This document shows positions 8,213 to 16,199 of a DNA stretch of 41,402 nucleotides, in pieces. The stretch's first letter is position 1. Every line of letters begins with the position of its first letter. Source of the stretch: Balneolaceae bacterium (GTDB taxonomy: Bacteria; Bacteroidota; Rhodothermia; Balneolales; Balneolaceae); NCBI GenBank assembly GCA_007118695.1, contig SKRC01000081.1:1-41402 (forward strand), in the 5' to 3' direction. The translations under genes were made by a program, and so were the position numbers. The notes beneath the pieces are model-generated. The model worked only from the letters and a program-made list of their open reading frames with translations, did no database searches and was not told where the DNA came from.

Positions 8213-9990
8213 AATGAAGCTCTTAGCTGTTTTAACAGAATCCGGGTTTGGTTGACATCATTCGCAATATCTTTGCTGTCTTCAACAGGGGCGTAGCTTA
8301 TATTGGCACATTTATCAAGGATATTCCTGAGTTTGCGATTCAGTTCGTCGTTATTTACCCGTTTTTTTGTTTCTTCACAGATCTCTTTGGTGGAAAGTCC
8401 TGCAGCGGGCAGTCCGGTGCGGTCTGTGATGTAACCGGTAACCGCTTTATGCAGCAAATTATAGACTTCTTTTGATTCGTCATTGGGCACTTTTTCTTCG
8501 GCTTTCAAAAGCAGCTCCTCAACTTTATCCCAGGCGTGGTGGGCACGGGCGAAATCTTTATCGGTTTGTAAACGCTTCATCAGTCTTTTTTGTCGCCATG
8601 CAATAGCCAGGGCGAGGAGTGGGATAAGAAATCCTGCCCATAGCCAGCGGCTGCCGAATATGTCGTTATCTCCGGCCTGTTTCCAGATCGCAAGTCCGGT
8701 TCGGAGTTGCAGGTTAAGATCATTGCCCGCATCAGCTACGGTTGCAGCAGGATCCCTGATGATTTCAAAGTTTACCGGCGGGAGAGTGGTAAATTCAAAA
8801 TTTCTCCGGTCGGGATTATAATATGCAATCCGGGTTTCCGGTAACGTGAAGGTTCCCGCTGTTCTTGGCACGACCCGGTCTCTAAACGTGCGGGTGCCGC
8901 TGATTGTGGTGCCTCTTCTGGAGATATCGGTTTCTTCCTGGGGAGAATACACTTCAAAATTGTCAGGAAATGTGTAATTCGGCCTGCCAAGCAAGGGCAG
9001 ATTTCCATCACCGCGAATGGTTGTTATCACTTCAATCGACTCTCCGACATATGCCTGTGTCACCGACGCTTTGCGTTCAATATCGAACCTGCCGACCGCC
9101 CCAATCGACTGGGCATTTTCCGGGGAGCCAATTCGTTCTACAGTCAGGGGTACTTCTTCGGTTTCGATAGTCACTCTTCGCTGATTGGTTCCCAGCCCTC
9201 CGAAAACACTGCCAAAGGGATCATTTCTGCGCGGCTGGGTCCGGATCCCCAGGTTCAGTTCAAACGGGCTGAGTTTCAGCTCACCGGATCTTGAAGGAAA
9301 CAGGGCGTAACGCAGCAGCGTTGCCTTGCGATAGCGTACATCACCAAGTATGACAGATTCAGCCCGTGGCTGTTCAATGTTTTCAAGCTGTTCTTTCCAG
9401 AACCCATCCGTTCGCCAGCCGGGAGAGGGTTGATAGGAAGTTACTTCAACACCCGATTTAAAGTATATTACAAGACTGGCAATGAGCTGTTGCCCTACAA
9501 TGGGTTCGGTGTCATCCACTTCAATACGGGCAAATATATCCGGCCTTCTCTCCCCGGCTTCCGCCTGGAGAGATCGTTGTTCCACAACTTCTACACTCAA
9601 TGGGTTGGTCGTGTATTCCTCACCGTCGACGGTAACACTGATCGGAGGAATCCGGAAGTTTCCGCTTTCGCGGGCTATCAGTGTATATGTATAAGACGTA
9701 GCGGTTTGCGTTCGTCCGTTAACGATCGAAATGCTTTGCCCACGGGACGGATTGGAACTGAGTATTCTGATACCGTCGATTTGAGGCAGTGATGGCAAGT
9801 CTATATTTCTGAGCGACTCGCCTTTTACTTCAATTTTGAGTGTAAACTGTTCACCGACAAAAACCTGATTTTCAGACAGGGAAGCCTCGAGATTAAAATC
9901 CTGGGCGTGTACCGTTGATAGGTAGCCGATAGGTACCGCAAAGAATAAAGCAAATAGAAGTAATTCTTTTTTACCAATCTTTTTCATCAT
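8209..9990 (-). CDS. batD: BatD family protein
   Basis: A 593-residue BatD-type protein with a cleaved signal peptide (hydrophobic KELLLFALFFAVPIG then VHA-QD), repeated Ig-like beta domains filling the periplasmic part, one membrane helix (about 448-465), and a cytoplasmic helical tail. The family is implicated in aerotolerance and envelope integrity in Bacteroidota and spirochaetes. I place the start at 9990 rather than at the far upstream ATG at 10053. AAGAGGAG at 10005-9998 is a strong Shine-Dalgarno seven bases before this ATG, and the signal peptide then begins correctly. The gene therefore overlaps the end of batC by 20 bp. batA and batB, which usually sit upstream, are absent. Confidence 0.88.
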   Translation of the reverse strand: MMKKIGKKELLLFALFFAVPIGYLSTVHAQDFNLEASLSENQVFVGEQFTLKIEVKGESLRNIDLPSLPQIDGIRILSSNPSRGQSISIVNGRTQTATSYTYTLIARESGNFRIPPISVTVDGEEYTTNPLSVEVVEQRSLQAEAGERRPDIFARIEVDDTEPIVGQQLIASLVIYFKSGVEVTSYQPSPGWRTDGFWKEQLENIEQPRAESVILGDVRYRKATLLRYALFPSRSGELKLSPFELNLGIRTQPRRNDPFGSVFGGLGTNQRRVTIETEEVPLTVERIGSPENAQSIGAVGRFDIERKASVTQAYVGESIEVITTIRGDGNLPLLGRPNYTFPDNFEVYSPQEETDISRRGTTISGTRTFRDRVVPRTAGTFTLPETRIAYYNPDRRNFEFTTLPPVNFEIIRDPAATVADAGNDLNLQLRTGLAIWKQAGDNDIFGSRWLWAGFLIPLLALAIAWRQKRLMKRLQTDKDFARAHHAWDKVEELLLKAEEKVPNDESKEVYNLLHKAVTGYITDRTGLPAAGLSTKEICEETKKRVNNDELNRKLRNILDKCANISYAPVEDSKDIANDVNQTRILLKQLRASL

Positions 9991-10666
9991 CACTGGGCTC
10001 CTCTTGAGCATCTTTCTTGCGGTCTCTGAGCAGCTCACGTTCTCGTTGTTCAAGAGCTTCCAGAATACTTTCAGCCTCTTCCAGGCTCATGGGTGCTTCC
10101 TGTTCCTGCTGATCTTCAGGTGCATCTCCGGGATCCTGTTGCTGATCCTGCTGCTGATCATCACCCGGGTTCTGGTCCTGGTCCTGCTGCTGATCATCCT
10201 GTTGTTGCTGGTCGTCCTGCTGATCCTGATCCTGATCTTGATCCTGTTGCTGTTGTTGCTGTTGCTGTTCACGAATGGCAAGCTCATAATTATGCTTGGC
10301 GTCTTCATCATCGGGATTGTTTCTCAGGGCTTCCCGGTAATACTGTGCTGCCATTTCAAGTTGATTGGCTTCAGACATAAGGTTTCCGATATTGTAATCC
10401 GCAAGTGATTTTTCTCTTGGATTATCCGTCAGGGATTTAAACTGTTCATATGCCTGCAGGGCTTCTTCAGTTTGTCCCATTCTAGCCAATGAATTGCCAA
10501 GATTAAAATGAAGCCGGGCGTTATCCGGGTCCGACAGGATTGCCTGTCTGTACAATTCGGCCGCGGTTGAATAATCTCCGCGCTCATAAGCATCGTTGGC
10601 TTTACGGGCGTCGCTGGGAGCAAATGCAAGCAGAAAAATTAGTAAAACAGTTAGTAATCTGTACAT
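9971..10666 (-). CDS. batC: BatC-like TPR protein
   Basis: A 231-residue exported TPR protein. A short signal peptide (MYRLLTVLLIFLLAFA) precedes three TPR units (about residues 22-125: ANDAYERGDYSTAAELYRQA, then LGNSLARMGQTEEALQAYEQ, then a third with AAQYYREALRNNPDDEDAKH). A strongly biased Gln/Asp-rich stretch (about 131-190) and an acidic coiled C-terminus ending EKDW follow. This matches BatC, the TPR member of the Bat locus. It is the first gene of a batC-batD-batE run. The Q/D tract is built of repetitive CAG/GAT-type codons and may vary in length between strains. A repeat element sits between it and yebC upstream. Confidence 0.85.
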   Translation of the reverse strand: MYRLLTVLLIFLLAFAPSDARKANDAYERGDYSTAAELYRQAILSDPDNARLHFNLGNSLARMGQTEEALQAYEQFKSLTDNPREKSLADYNIGNLMSEANQLEMAAQYYREALRNNPDDEDAKHNYELAIREQQQQQQQQDQDQDQDQQDDQQQQDDQQQDQDQNPGDDQQQDQQQDPGDAPEDQQEQEAPMSLEEAESILEALEQRERELLRDRKKDAQEEPSDDEKDW

Positions 10667-10697
10667 GATTGCCTGGAATTCTCAAAACAAACGTTGT

Positions 10698-10788
10698 AGG
10701 AGGCTTTGCAAAATCACTTCGTGTTCAGAAAATGAGTCCCAACAGCCGTCGGGGTTCAGAAAAAGAGCCTGGTATTGCAAAGCCTCCT
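10698..10788. repeat. Palindrome-bounded element with 31-bp internal repeat
   Basis: Perfect 14-bp inverted arms (AGGAGGCTTTGCAA at 10698-10711 and its complement at 10775-10788) enclose 63 bp. Inside, GTTCAGAAAA occurs at 10723 and again at 10754, giving a 31-bp unit that begins a second copy. The unit carries ATGAGTCCC and ACAGCCGTCGGGG, the words that build the array at 11877-12056. It lies between yebC and batC. No T-run follows the stem, so it is not a standard terminator. Confidence 0.75.
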
Positions 10789-10831
10789 TGTAATCAATAC
10801 TCAACGTATTTATGACAATAGAATTATAGTT

Positions 10832-11590
10832 TTATATAGATTCTGCAACGGAAATTGTTTCATCGTCCATCTGCATATTGGTATAAACATTGGAAACATC
10901 ATCAGCATCATCAAACATTTCCATCAATTTAAAGTTGGACCTGGCCGTCTCCGGGTCCACTTTAACTTCTGTCATCGGTATTTGGATGAGTTCGGCCGAT
11001 TCAATTTCAACACCAGCTTCTTCCAGCTCATTACGCACATTAAACAGATCTTCCCGGGCTGTGGAAATGATAAAAAAATCATCCTCTTTGTTGATATCTT
11101 CTGCTCCCGCATCAATGGCAATGAGCATCAGTTCTTCCTCATCGTGGCCTTCGGCTTTAATCCGGATTGTCCCTTTTTGTTCAAACAGGTAGGCGACTGA
11201 TCCGTCGGTGCCCAGGTTGCCGCCAAATTTGGTAAAAAGATGACGAATCTCACCAACGGTCCGGTTATAATTGTTGGTGGTAACCTCGATGAAATAGGCA
11301 ATACCGCCTGGCCCGTATCCTTCGTAGGTCGTCTCTTCATAATTGCCGGTTCCATCATCCAGCTCACCGGTGCCCTTCTTAATGGCTCGTTCGATGTTAT
11401 CTTTGGGCAAGTTTACTGCTTTGGCATTTTCTATAGCCAATGATAAACGGGGATTGTGCTCGGGGTCGCCTCCGCCATCCCGGGCTGCTACGGAAATCTC
11501 ACGTATATGCCTGGTAAATACCTTGGCTCGTTTGGAATCTTCTTTTGCTTTTTTGTGGCGAATATTCGCCCATTTGGAATGTCCTGCCAT
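10832..11590 (-). CDS. yebC: YebC/PmpR family regulator
   Basis: A 252-residue member of the YebC/PmpR (TACO1-like) family. The diagnostic N-terminus MAGHSKWANIRHKKAKEDSK is present, followed by the family's LPKDNIERAIKKGTGE and YEGYGPGGIAYFIE segments and the conserved acidic region MLIAIDAGAEDI. Members have been described as DNA-binding regulators. More recent work describes some as ribosome-associated factors that relieve stalling at proline stretches. Length is normal. It reads towards batC with a repeat element in the 165-bp gap and diverges from bshA. No autoregulatory site is visible. Confidence 0.96.
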   Translation of the reverse strand: MAGHSKWANIRHKKAKEDSKRAKVFTRHIREISVAARDGGGDPEHNPRLSLAIENAKAVNLPKDNIERAIKKGTGELDDGTGNYEETTYEGYGPGGIAYFIEVTTNNYNRTVGEIRHLFTKFGGNLGTDGSVAYLFEQKGTIRIKAEGHDEEELMLIAIDAGAEDINKEDDFFIISTAREDLFNVRNELEEAGVEIESAELIQIPMTEVKVDPETARSNFKLMEMFDDADDVSNVYTNMQMDDETISVAESI

Positions 11591-12325
11591 TATGATCTGG
11601 GAATCAATAAGTTTTTGAATGTTTTAGCGTAGTAAATATAACGTAATTGAAAATTTTCACCTAATGGGTGGATTTTCACCAGGCGAATATTTTCTTGAAA
11701 ACCAGGATACTCTTAGCCTGTATTATTCACTCCCGAATTCTTGGGATAGATGGATTTAACCATTGTCTGCTAAAAAGATACCTCAAATAAAGCTCGCATG
11801 TTTAACTACATTTTCGCCGGTACAAACGTAATTTTCACTACGTGGGAATCGCTTTGCCCGGTGCGCTTCGCGTACTAAAATGAGCCCCGGCCGCCGTCGT
11901 GGTGCAAAAAATGAGTCCCGAGACAGCCGTCGGGGGGCCTTGAGCCCCCCGTCAGCCGTACTTGTTGCGTTGTGCAACAGGAACAACCGCCGGAATAAAA
12001 AAATGAGCCCCCCGTCAGCCGTCTCCGGGGGAAACATGAGACAGCCGTCGGGGTACAAAAAAATTGTTTGTTGAATGATGCAGTTCAGGGTTGTCGGAGG
12101 ATGTTAATGATAACCTGATATTGTGAATTCCTTTTGCATAAACAAAACGATAAAGGTTAAAATATATTTGAGAACGATCTTCTTTTCACAAATAATGGTT
12201 GTAAGTTCAAAGCAGGTAGGTTTACTGCATTGGTGTTGAGGTAGTCATAAATGTTTGAGATTATCCGCACAATGGCATTCAATTTATTAAATTAAAAAAC
12301 AGCAATTGAAAAAGAAATCCAAAAC
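11591..12325. other. Long divergent intergenic region carrying a repeat array
   Basis: The 735 bp between yebC (-) and bshA (+) holds no credible gene. Its centre is the repeat array at 11877-12056 (listed separately). AT-rich flanks should contain the two promoters. TATATTTG at 12163-12170 matches the TAnnTTTG element of Bacteroidota promoters, but the nearest upstream TTG lies 26 bases away, longer than usual, so I leave it as a weak hint. Confidence 0.5.
11877..12056. repeat. Degenerate array of ATGAGYCCC / CAGCCGTCGGGG units
   Basis: About five imperfect units are seen, starting near 11877, 11906, 11937, 11997 and 12032. Each combines an A-run plus ATGAGCCCC, ATGAGTCCC or TTGAGCCCC with CAGCCGTC and a G-run. 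Several can pair locally (CCCCGA with TCGGGG). The same unit appears at 10723-10763. The complement of the array gives an open frame, but it only spells repeated ADGGL-like words and is not a protein I would call. Confidence 0.7.
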
Positions 12326-13468
12326 ATGAATATCGGTATAGTTTGCTATCCAACTTTTGGAGGTAGTGGTGTCATTGCCACTGAACTTGCGAAAGGGCTT
12401 GCGCTGAGAGATCACAAAGTTCACATCTTGAGTTATGCCCGTCCTGCAAGGCTCGATACGTTTCAGACAAATATAGCCTATCATGAGGTCGATCTCAGCA
12501 GTTACCCGCTCTTTGAGTTCCCTCCCTACGATTTAGCCCTTGCCAATGTTATAGTCAATTTGATCCAATTTGAAAAACTGGATGTATTGCATGTTCACTA
12601 TGCCATACCCCACGCGACCAGTGCATACCTGGCCAAGCAGATTTTGGCAGAGAAGGCCGCCCATGTACCCATCATTACGACCTTGCATGGCACCGATATT
12701 ACCATTGTGGGGAGCGACCCGAGCTATAAACAGGTCGTCGATTTTTCGATCAATCAAAGTGATGGCGTCACCGCTGTCTCGGAATACCTGAAAGAAGAGA
12801 CTTACAACCGGTTTGATATCCGAAAAGATATCCGGGTGATCCCCAATTTTATCGATATTGAACGCTTCAAACAGACCAAAAAAGGACATTTCAAAAAGGC
12901 GATTAGCCCGGAAGGGGGAAAAGTACTCGTTCATGTCTCCAATTTCAGGGAGGTAAAACGGGTTCCGGAAGTTGTGAGTGTTTTTCACAAAGTGCTGCAA
13001 AATGGTATTGAGGCGAAGCTTTTGATGGTCGGTGATGGTCCCGACAGGCAAAAAGCCGAAAGCCGGTGCCGGGAGCTTGGAATATGTGATCAGGTTCGGT
13101 TTTTGGGAAAACAGGAGCAGGTTGAAGAGGTATTGTCTGTGGCCGACCTGTTTTTGATCCCATCGGGTAGTGAAACATTCGGTCTGGCAGCCCTGGAAGC
13201 GATGAGCTGCAGCGTGCAGGTCATCAGTTCCAATATCGGCGGGTTGCCCGAAGTAAATATCCACGGAGAAACCGGTTACCTGTGTGATCTCGATGATATT
13301 GACTGTATGGCCGACTATGCGGTTAAAATACTCAAAGATGATAAATTGCATGCCAGAATGGCCAAAAATGCACGAAAAAGAGCTGAAATATTTGAACTTG
13401 GCAAGCTTGTTAGCGTATATGAATCTTATTACAAAGAAATTGCTGCCGGCATGAAAAAAGGGCAGTAA
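12326..13468 (+). CDS. bshA: N-acetyl-alpha-D-glucosaminyl L-malate synthase
   Basis: The GT4-family glycosyltransferase that makes GlcNAc-malate from UDP-GlcNAc and L-malate, the first step of bacillithiol synthesis. The 380-residue GT-B protein starts with MNIGIVCYPTFGGSGVIATE, closely matching BshA. It carries HVHYAIPHATSA and TLHGTDITIVG in the N-terminal domain, and GDGPDRQKAE and SGSETFGLAALEAM (UDP-sugar site with the EX7E-type glutamates) in the C-terminal domain. bshB and bshC are not in the window, which is common because bsh genes are often scattered. Bacillithiol as the low-molecular-weight thiol fits Bacteroidota and relatives. The downstream gap to the next gene is 81 bp. Confidence 0.94.
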   Translation: MNIGIVCYPTFGGSGVIATELAKGLALRDHKVHILSYARPARLDTFQTNIAYHEVDLSSYPLFEFPPYDLALANVIVNLIQFEKLDVLHVHYAIPHATSAYLAKQILAEKAAHVPIITTLHGTDITIVGSDPSYKQVVDFSINQSDGVTAVSEYLKEETYNRFDIRKDIRVIPNFIDIERFKQTKKGHFKKAISPEGGKVLVHVSNFREVKRVPEVVSVFHKVLQNGIEAKLLMVGDGPDRQKAESRCRELGICDQVRFLGKQEQVEEVLSVADLFLIPSGSETFGLAALEAMSCSVQVISSNIGGLPEVNIHGETGYLCDLDDIDCMADYAVKILKDDKLHARMAKNARKRAEIFELGKLVSVYESYYKEIAAGMKKGQ

Positions 13469-13549
13469 GGATTTTTTTTAAAAAAAATTGTAAGGATTTT
13501 CACCGGCGCCGATCATACTTAACAGGAGAGTGAATAAAAATCAAAGAGA

Positions 13550-13888
13550 GTGTCAGTCAAGCCATCCATACCGAATAAAACTGTTTTGGAAATCCTTCAA
13601 CTGATTGATGGCCGCCCCTCTGCGCCGAAACCGGTTATCTTCAGATTTTCAGCCGAAGAGGAAGGTTCACTTTATCGGTTGGCCGACGTACTTCAAAAAA
13701 GGGGCTATACCATCTGCCTGGAAAAAGTATCACCCGGCAGATGGAGTTGCAGCGCAACCCGGGAAATAATGCCTGAAGAAGAGCCGCTTGACATATTGTG
13801 TATCAGGATGGTTCATCTTGCCGACAAGCACGAGGCGGTTTTTGATAATTGGGAGACGCTGATTGAGGGAAAAAAATCGATCGGGTAG
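13550..13888 (+). CDS. RraB-like protein (regulator of ribonuclease E superfamily)
   Basis: A 112-residue soluble protein that resembles the RraB fold. The middle has FRFSAEEEGSLYRLADVLQK, then GYTICLEKV, W-S-C-S-A and a buried strand before VHLADKHEAVFDNWET. This matches the RraB/DUF-type pattern of a split alpha/beta sandwich with the WxxxA element. RraB binds RNase E in gammaproteobacteria, but here any such role is unproven. The start is GTG at 13550, the only start after an in-frame stop at 13535. A better Shine-Dalgarno (AGGAGAG) lies about 20 bases upstream, so spacing is poor. It is 81 bp after bshA on the same strand. The repeated TAAGGATTTT word and a T8A8 palindrome lie in the gap. 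Confidence 0.6.
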   Translation: MSVKPSIPNKTVLEILQLIDGRPSAPKPVIFRFSAEEEGSLYRLADVLQKRGYTICLEKVSPGRWSCSATREIMPEEEPLDILCIRMVHLADKHEAVFDNWETLIEGKKSIG

Positions 13889-14055
13889 TTTGCATGACCT
13901 TGGTGGGATTGAAACAGGCGGAACCTTGGCTCTATTGAACCTTGATGTTAAGTAATAATAACTTATTTAAAAAAATTCAGATACCGGGCACGAATCGCCG
14001 GGGTTTTTCGTTCTATATCATATAATTTAATATTGAACTATAATAACGAACCATT

Positions 14056-14604
14056 ATGTCTGATACATTAAAAGCAACCATATGGGCCATAGACCCTACA
14101 CACTCAGAAATTAAATTTAAAGTCAAGCACCTGGTTATCTCGACGGTTACCGGTGAATTCAAGGATGTCCGGGGCAAGGTCGAGAGCGAATCCGATGGAT
14201 TTGCAGGGGCTTCGGTCTACTTTGAAGCAGATGTCAATAGCATCGATACGGGTAATGAAGACCGGGATGCGCATTTGAAATCGGAAGATTTCTTCAAAGC
14301 TGATGAATATCCCAGGCTTACTTTTGAGTCAAAAAGCTTAAAGGTAACAGGTGATGATGAATATGAAATGACCGGGGATATAACCATTCGGGGAACGTCT
14401 AAACCAATTACACTGAAGGCGATCCATGGTGGAACCGTTGAAGATCCCTATGGCAATACCAAAGCCGGTTTTGAGATTACCGGTGAATTAAACCGGAAGG
14501 ATTTCGGATTGGAATGGAATGCCGTAACAGAAGCCGGCAATGTCGTTGTTGGCGATAAAGTTAAGTTAGCCCTGGATGTGCAGCTTATAAAAGAGGAAGA
14601 GTAA
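14056..14604 (+). CDS. YceI family protein
   Basis: A 182-residue YceI-type lipocalin-like beta-barrel that binds long isoprenoid or other amphipathic molecules. Family marks are WAIDPTHSEIKFKVKHLVIS near the start, the VNSIDTGNEDRDAHLKSEDF segment, FFKADEYPRLTF, and the later GELNRKDFGLEWN. Most YceI proteins are exported. This one has no signal peptide, since residues 1-12 are polar and lead straight into the first strand, so it is predicted to be cytoplasmic. A strong intrinsic terminator follows the stop by about 25 bp, and it stands alone, 167 bp after the RraB-like gene. Confidence 0.93.
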   Translation: MSDTLKATIWAIDPTHSEIKFKVKHLVISTVTGEFKDVRGKVESESDGFAGASVYFEADVNSIDTGNEDRDAHLKSEDFFKADEYPRLTFESKSLKVTGDDEYEMTGDITIRGTSKPITLKAIHGGTVEDPYGNTKAGFEITGELNRKDFGLEWNAVTEAGNVVVGDKVKLALDVQLIKEEE

Positions 14605-14626
14605 AGTCGCCTCAAAAAGTCATAAT

Positions 14627-14662
14627 AAAAAAACCGTCGCGGCATCCGTGGCGGTTTTTTTA
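14627..14662 (+). terminator. Intrinsic terminator after the YceI gene
   Basis: An A-run, then AAACCGTCGCGG, a short loop, and a complementary CGTGGCGGTTT run on into seven T residues. The stem sits about 25 bp after the YceI stop. The opposite strand also ends in a T-run, so it could work for sucC too, although sucC ends about 180 bp away. Confidence 0.85.
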
Positions 14663-14690
14663 TTTGAGGTTATGCTGATGAGCCGAAAAT

Positions 14691-14753
14691 GAAACCGGAT
14701 CTCTTTGGGTGTGTCATCGAAACCGGATCTCTTTGGCTATGTCACCGAAACGC
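14691..14753. repeat. 28-bp tandem repeat, about 2.3 copies
   Basis: GAAACCGGATCTCTTTGG begins at 14691 and again at 14719, exactly 28 bp apart. Copy endings differ slightly (GTGTGTCATC and CTATGTCACC). A third partial copy (GAAACG) starts at 14747. The tract lies between the YceI gene and the end of sucC and is not in a convincing frame. Confidence 0.75.
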
Positions 14754-14841
14754 TTTATTCGCTTCCTTAATGATGATTTACCTGATTTCCCGTCACACGG
14801 AAATGTGTCAGCTATTCAGTGTAAATTGCATTCTGGCAACA

Positions 14842-16047
14842 TCAGGCAAGAAGTTTTGTTACCTCTCTGGCGGCATCTTCAAGTAAAACCGCCGAGATCA
14901 CATTCAGGTCACTGTTGTCGATGATCTCTTTTCCTTCCTCCGCATTCGTGCCTTGAAGGCGTACGATAATCGGGACATTAACTACCTTTTTGGCAATTTC
15001 AGGGTCTTTGATTGCTTCAATCACACCACCGGCTACCCGGTCGCAGCGTACAATTCCACCAAAAATATTGATCAGGATCGCTTTCACATTCTTGTCTTCC
15101 AGGATGATTCTGAAGCCATTTTTTACAGTATCCACATTGGCACCGCCTCCTACATCGAGAAAGTTGGCCGGCTCTCCTCCGGATAGTTTGATGATATCCA
15201 TGGTGGCCATAGCCAGGCCGGCGCCATTAACCATGCACCCCACATTTCCGTCGAGTTTGATGTAGTTGAGATCGTATTTAGAGGCTTCGATTTCGGTAGG
15301 ATCCTCTTCAGCCAGGTCGCGCAGCTCTGCATACTTTTTTTGCCGGTACATGGCATTCTCATCAAAAGCATACTTGGCATCCAGGGCATAGACTTCACCA
15401 TCGGGGGTACGAACCAGCGGGTTGATTTCAACCATATTTGCATCGGTTTCTTCGTAACATTTGTAGAGGGCCAGGATAAATTTCACTGCCTTTTTAAATG
15501 CATCGCCTTCAAAACCGAGTGCAAAGGCCAGGCGCCTGGCCTGGTTGTGCTGCAGGTCCATTCCGGGTTCCACCCACTCTTTGATAATTTTTTCAGGTGT
15601 TTCTTCGGCCACTTTTTCAATCTCCACACCACCCTCGGTCGACACCATGATAACGTTTTTACTTTTGGCCCTGTCGAGCAAAATACCGAGATAAAATTCC
15701 TGGTCGATATCGACACCCTCGGTAACATAAATGGTTTTGATCTCCTGGCCGGCCTCTCCTGTCTGAATGGTCACGAGCGTATCACCGAGCAGGGATTCGG
15801 CGGCTTTCCTGACTTCCTCGACAGACTTGCAAAGTATCACACCTTTGGCATTATTCTTTTTCGTTCGGCCTTTTCCACGCCCGCCGGCATGAATCTGAGC
15901 TTTAACTACAAAAAGAGAGGACCCGTCAGCTTTCATTTTTTCGGCTGCCGCTACCGCTTCGTCTGCCGAAGTTGTCGCTACTCCGGCCGGTACGGCTACC
16001 CCGTAACTTTCTAAAATATCTTTTGCCTGATACTCGTGAATTTTCAT
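14842..16047 (-). CDS. sucC: Succinyl-CoA ligase, beta subunit
   Basis: The ADP/GDP-forming succinyl-CoA synthetase beta chain of the TCA cycle, which binds nucleotide through an ATP-grasp fold and pairs with SucD. At 401 residues it is slightly longer than the usual 385-390. Signatures include MKIHEYQAKDILESYGV, VVKAQIHAGGRGKGR, VEINPLVRTPDGEVYALDAK, GLAMATMDIIKLSGGEPANF and the phosphate-handling NIFGGIVRCDRVAGGVI. The alpha subunit gene sucD is not adjacent on either side, so the subunits are encoded apart. It diverges from pyrR across a 152-bp gap. Confidence 0.96.
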   Translation of the reverse strand: MKIHEYQAKDILESYGVAVPAGVATTSADEAVAAAEKMKADGSSLFVVKAQIHAGGRGKGRTKKNNAKGVILCKSVEEVRKAAESLLGDTLVTIQTGEAGQEIKTIYVTEGVDIDQEFYLGILLDRAKSKNVIMVSTEGGVEIEKVAEETPEKIIKEWVEPGMDLQHNQARRLAFALGFEGDAFKKAVKFILALYKCYEETDANMVEINPLVRTPDGEVYALDAKYAFDENAMYRQKKYAELRDLAEEDPTEIEASKYDLNYIKLDGNVGCMVNGAGLAMATMDIIKLSGGEPANFLDVGGGANVDTVKNGFRIILEDKNVKAILINIFGGIVRCDRVAGGVIEAIKDPEIAKKVVNVPIIVRLQGTNAEEGKEIIDNSDLNVISAVLLEDAAREVTKLLA

Positions 16048-16199
16048 AACAGATGGCTGTTTTCAGTCGATGGTTAGTAAATAAAAACGCCTCCCATAAT
16101 AGCCAAAACCTCTTCGAAAAGAAAGTACACAAATCCGGATTGGATTACACTGTATCAATTCCTAATTTTGGTTTCAAAAATTACGACTGAGGTAATTTC

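Noticed and set aside
10004-10408. Leu/Ile-rich open frame resembling a membrane protein
   Set aside because: Shadow of the Gln/Asp-repeat codons of batC on the opposite strand; the hydrophobicity comes from the codon bias.
10698-10788. Terminator between yebC and batC
   Set aside because: The stem is long but no T-run follows on either strand, and the loop is 63 bp; better described as a repeat element.
11783-12058. 91-codon minus-strand frame
   Set aside because: Covers the repeat array and only spells repeated ADGGL and RRLSRDS-like words; not a protein family.
16048-16199. PyrR-type RNA attenuator in the pyrR leader
   Set aside because: I looked for the conserved PyrR-binding loop and a terminator/antiterminator pair and found neither.
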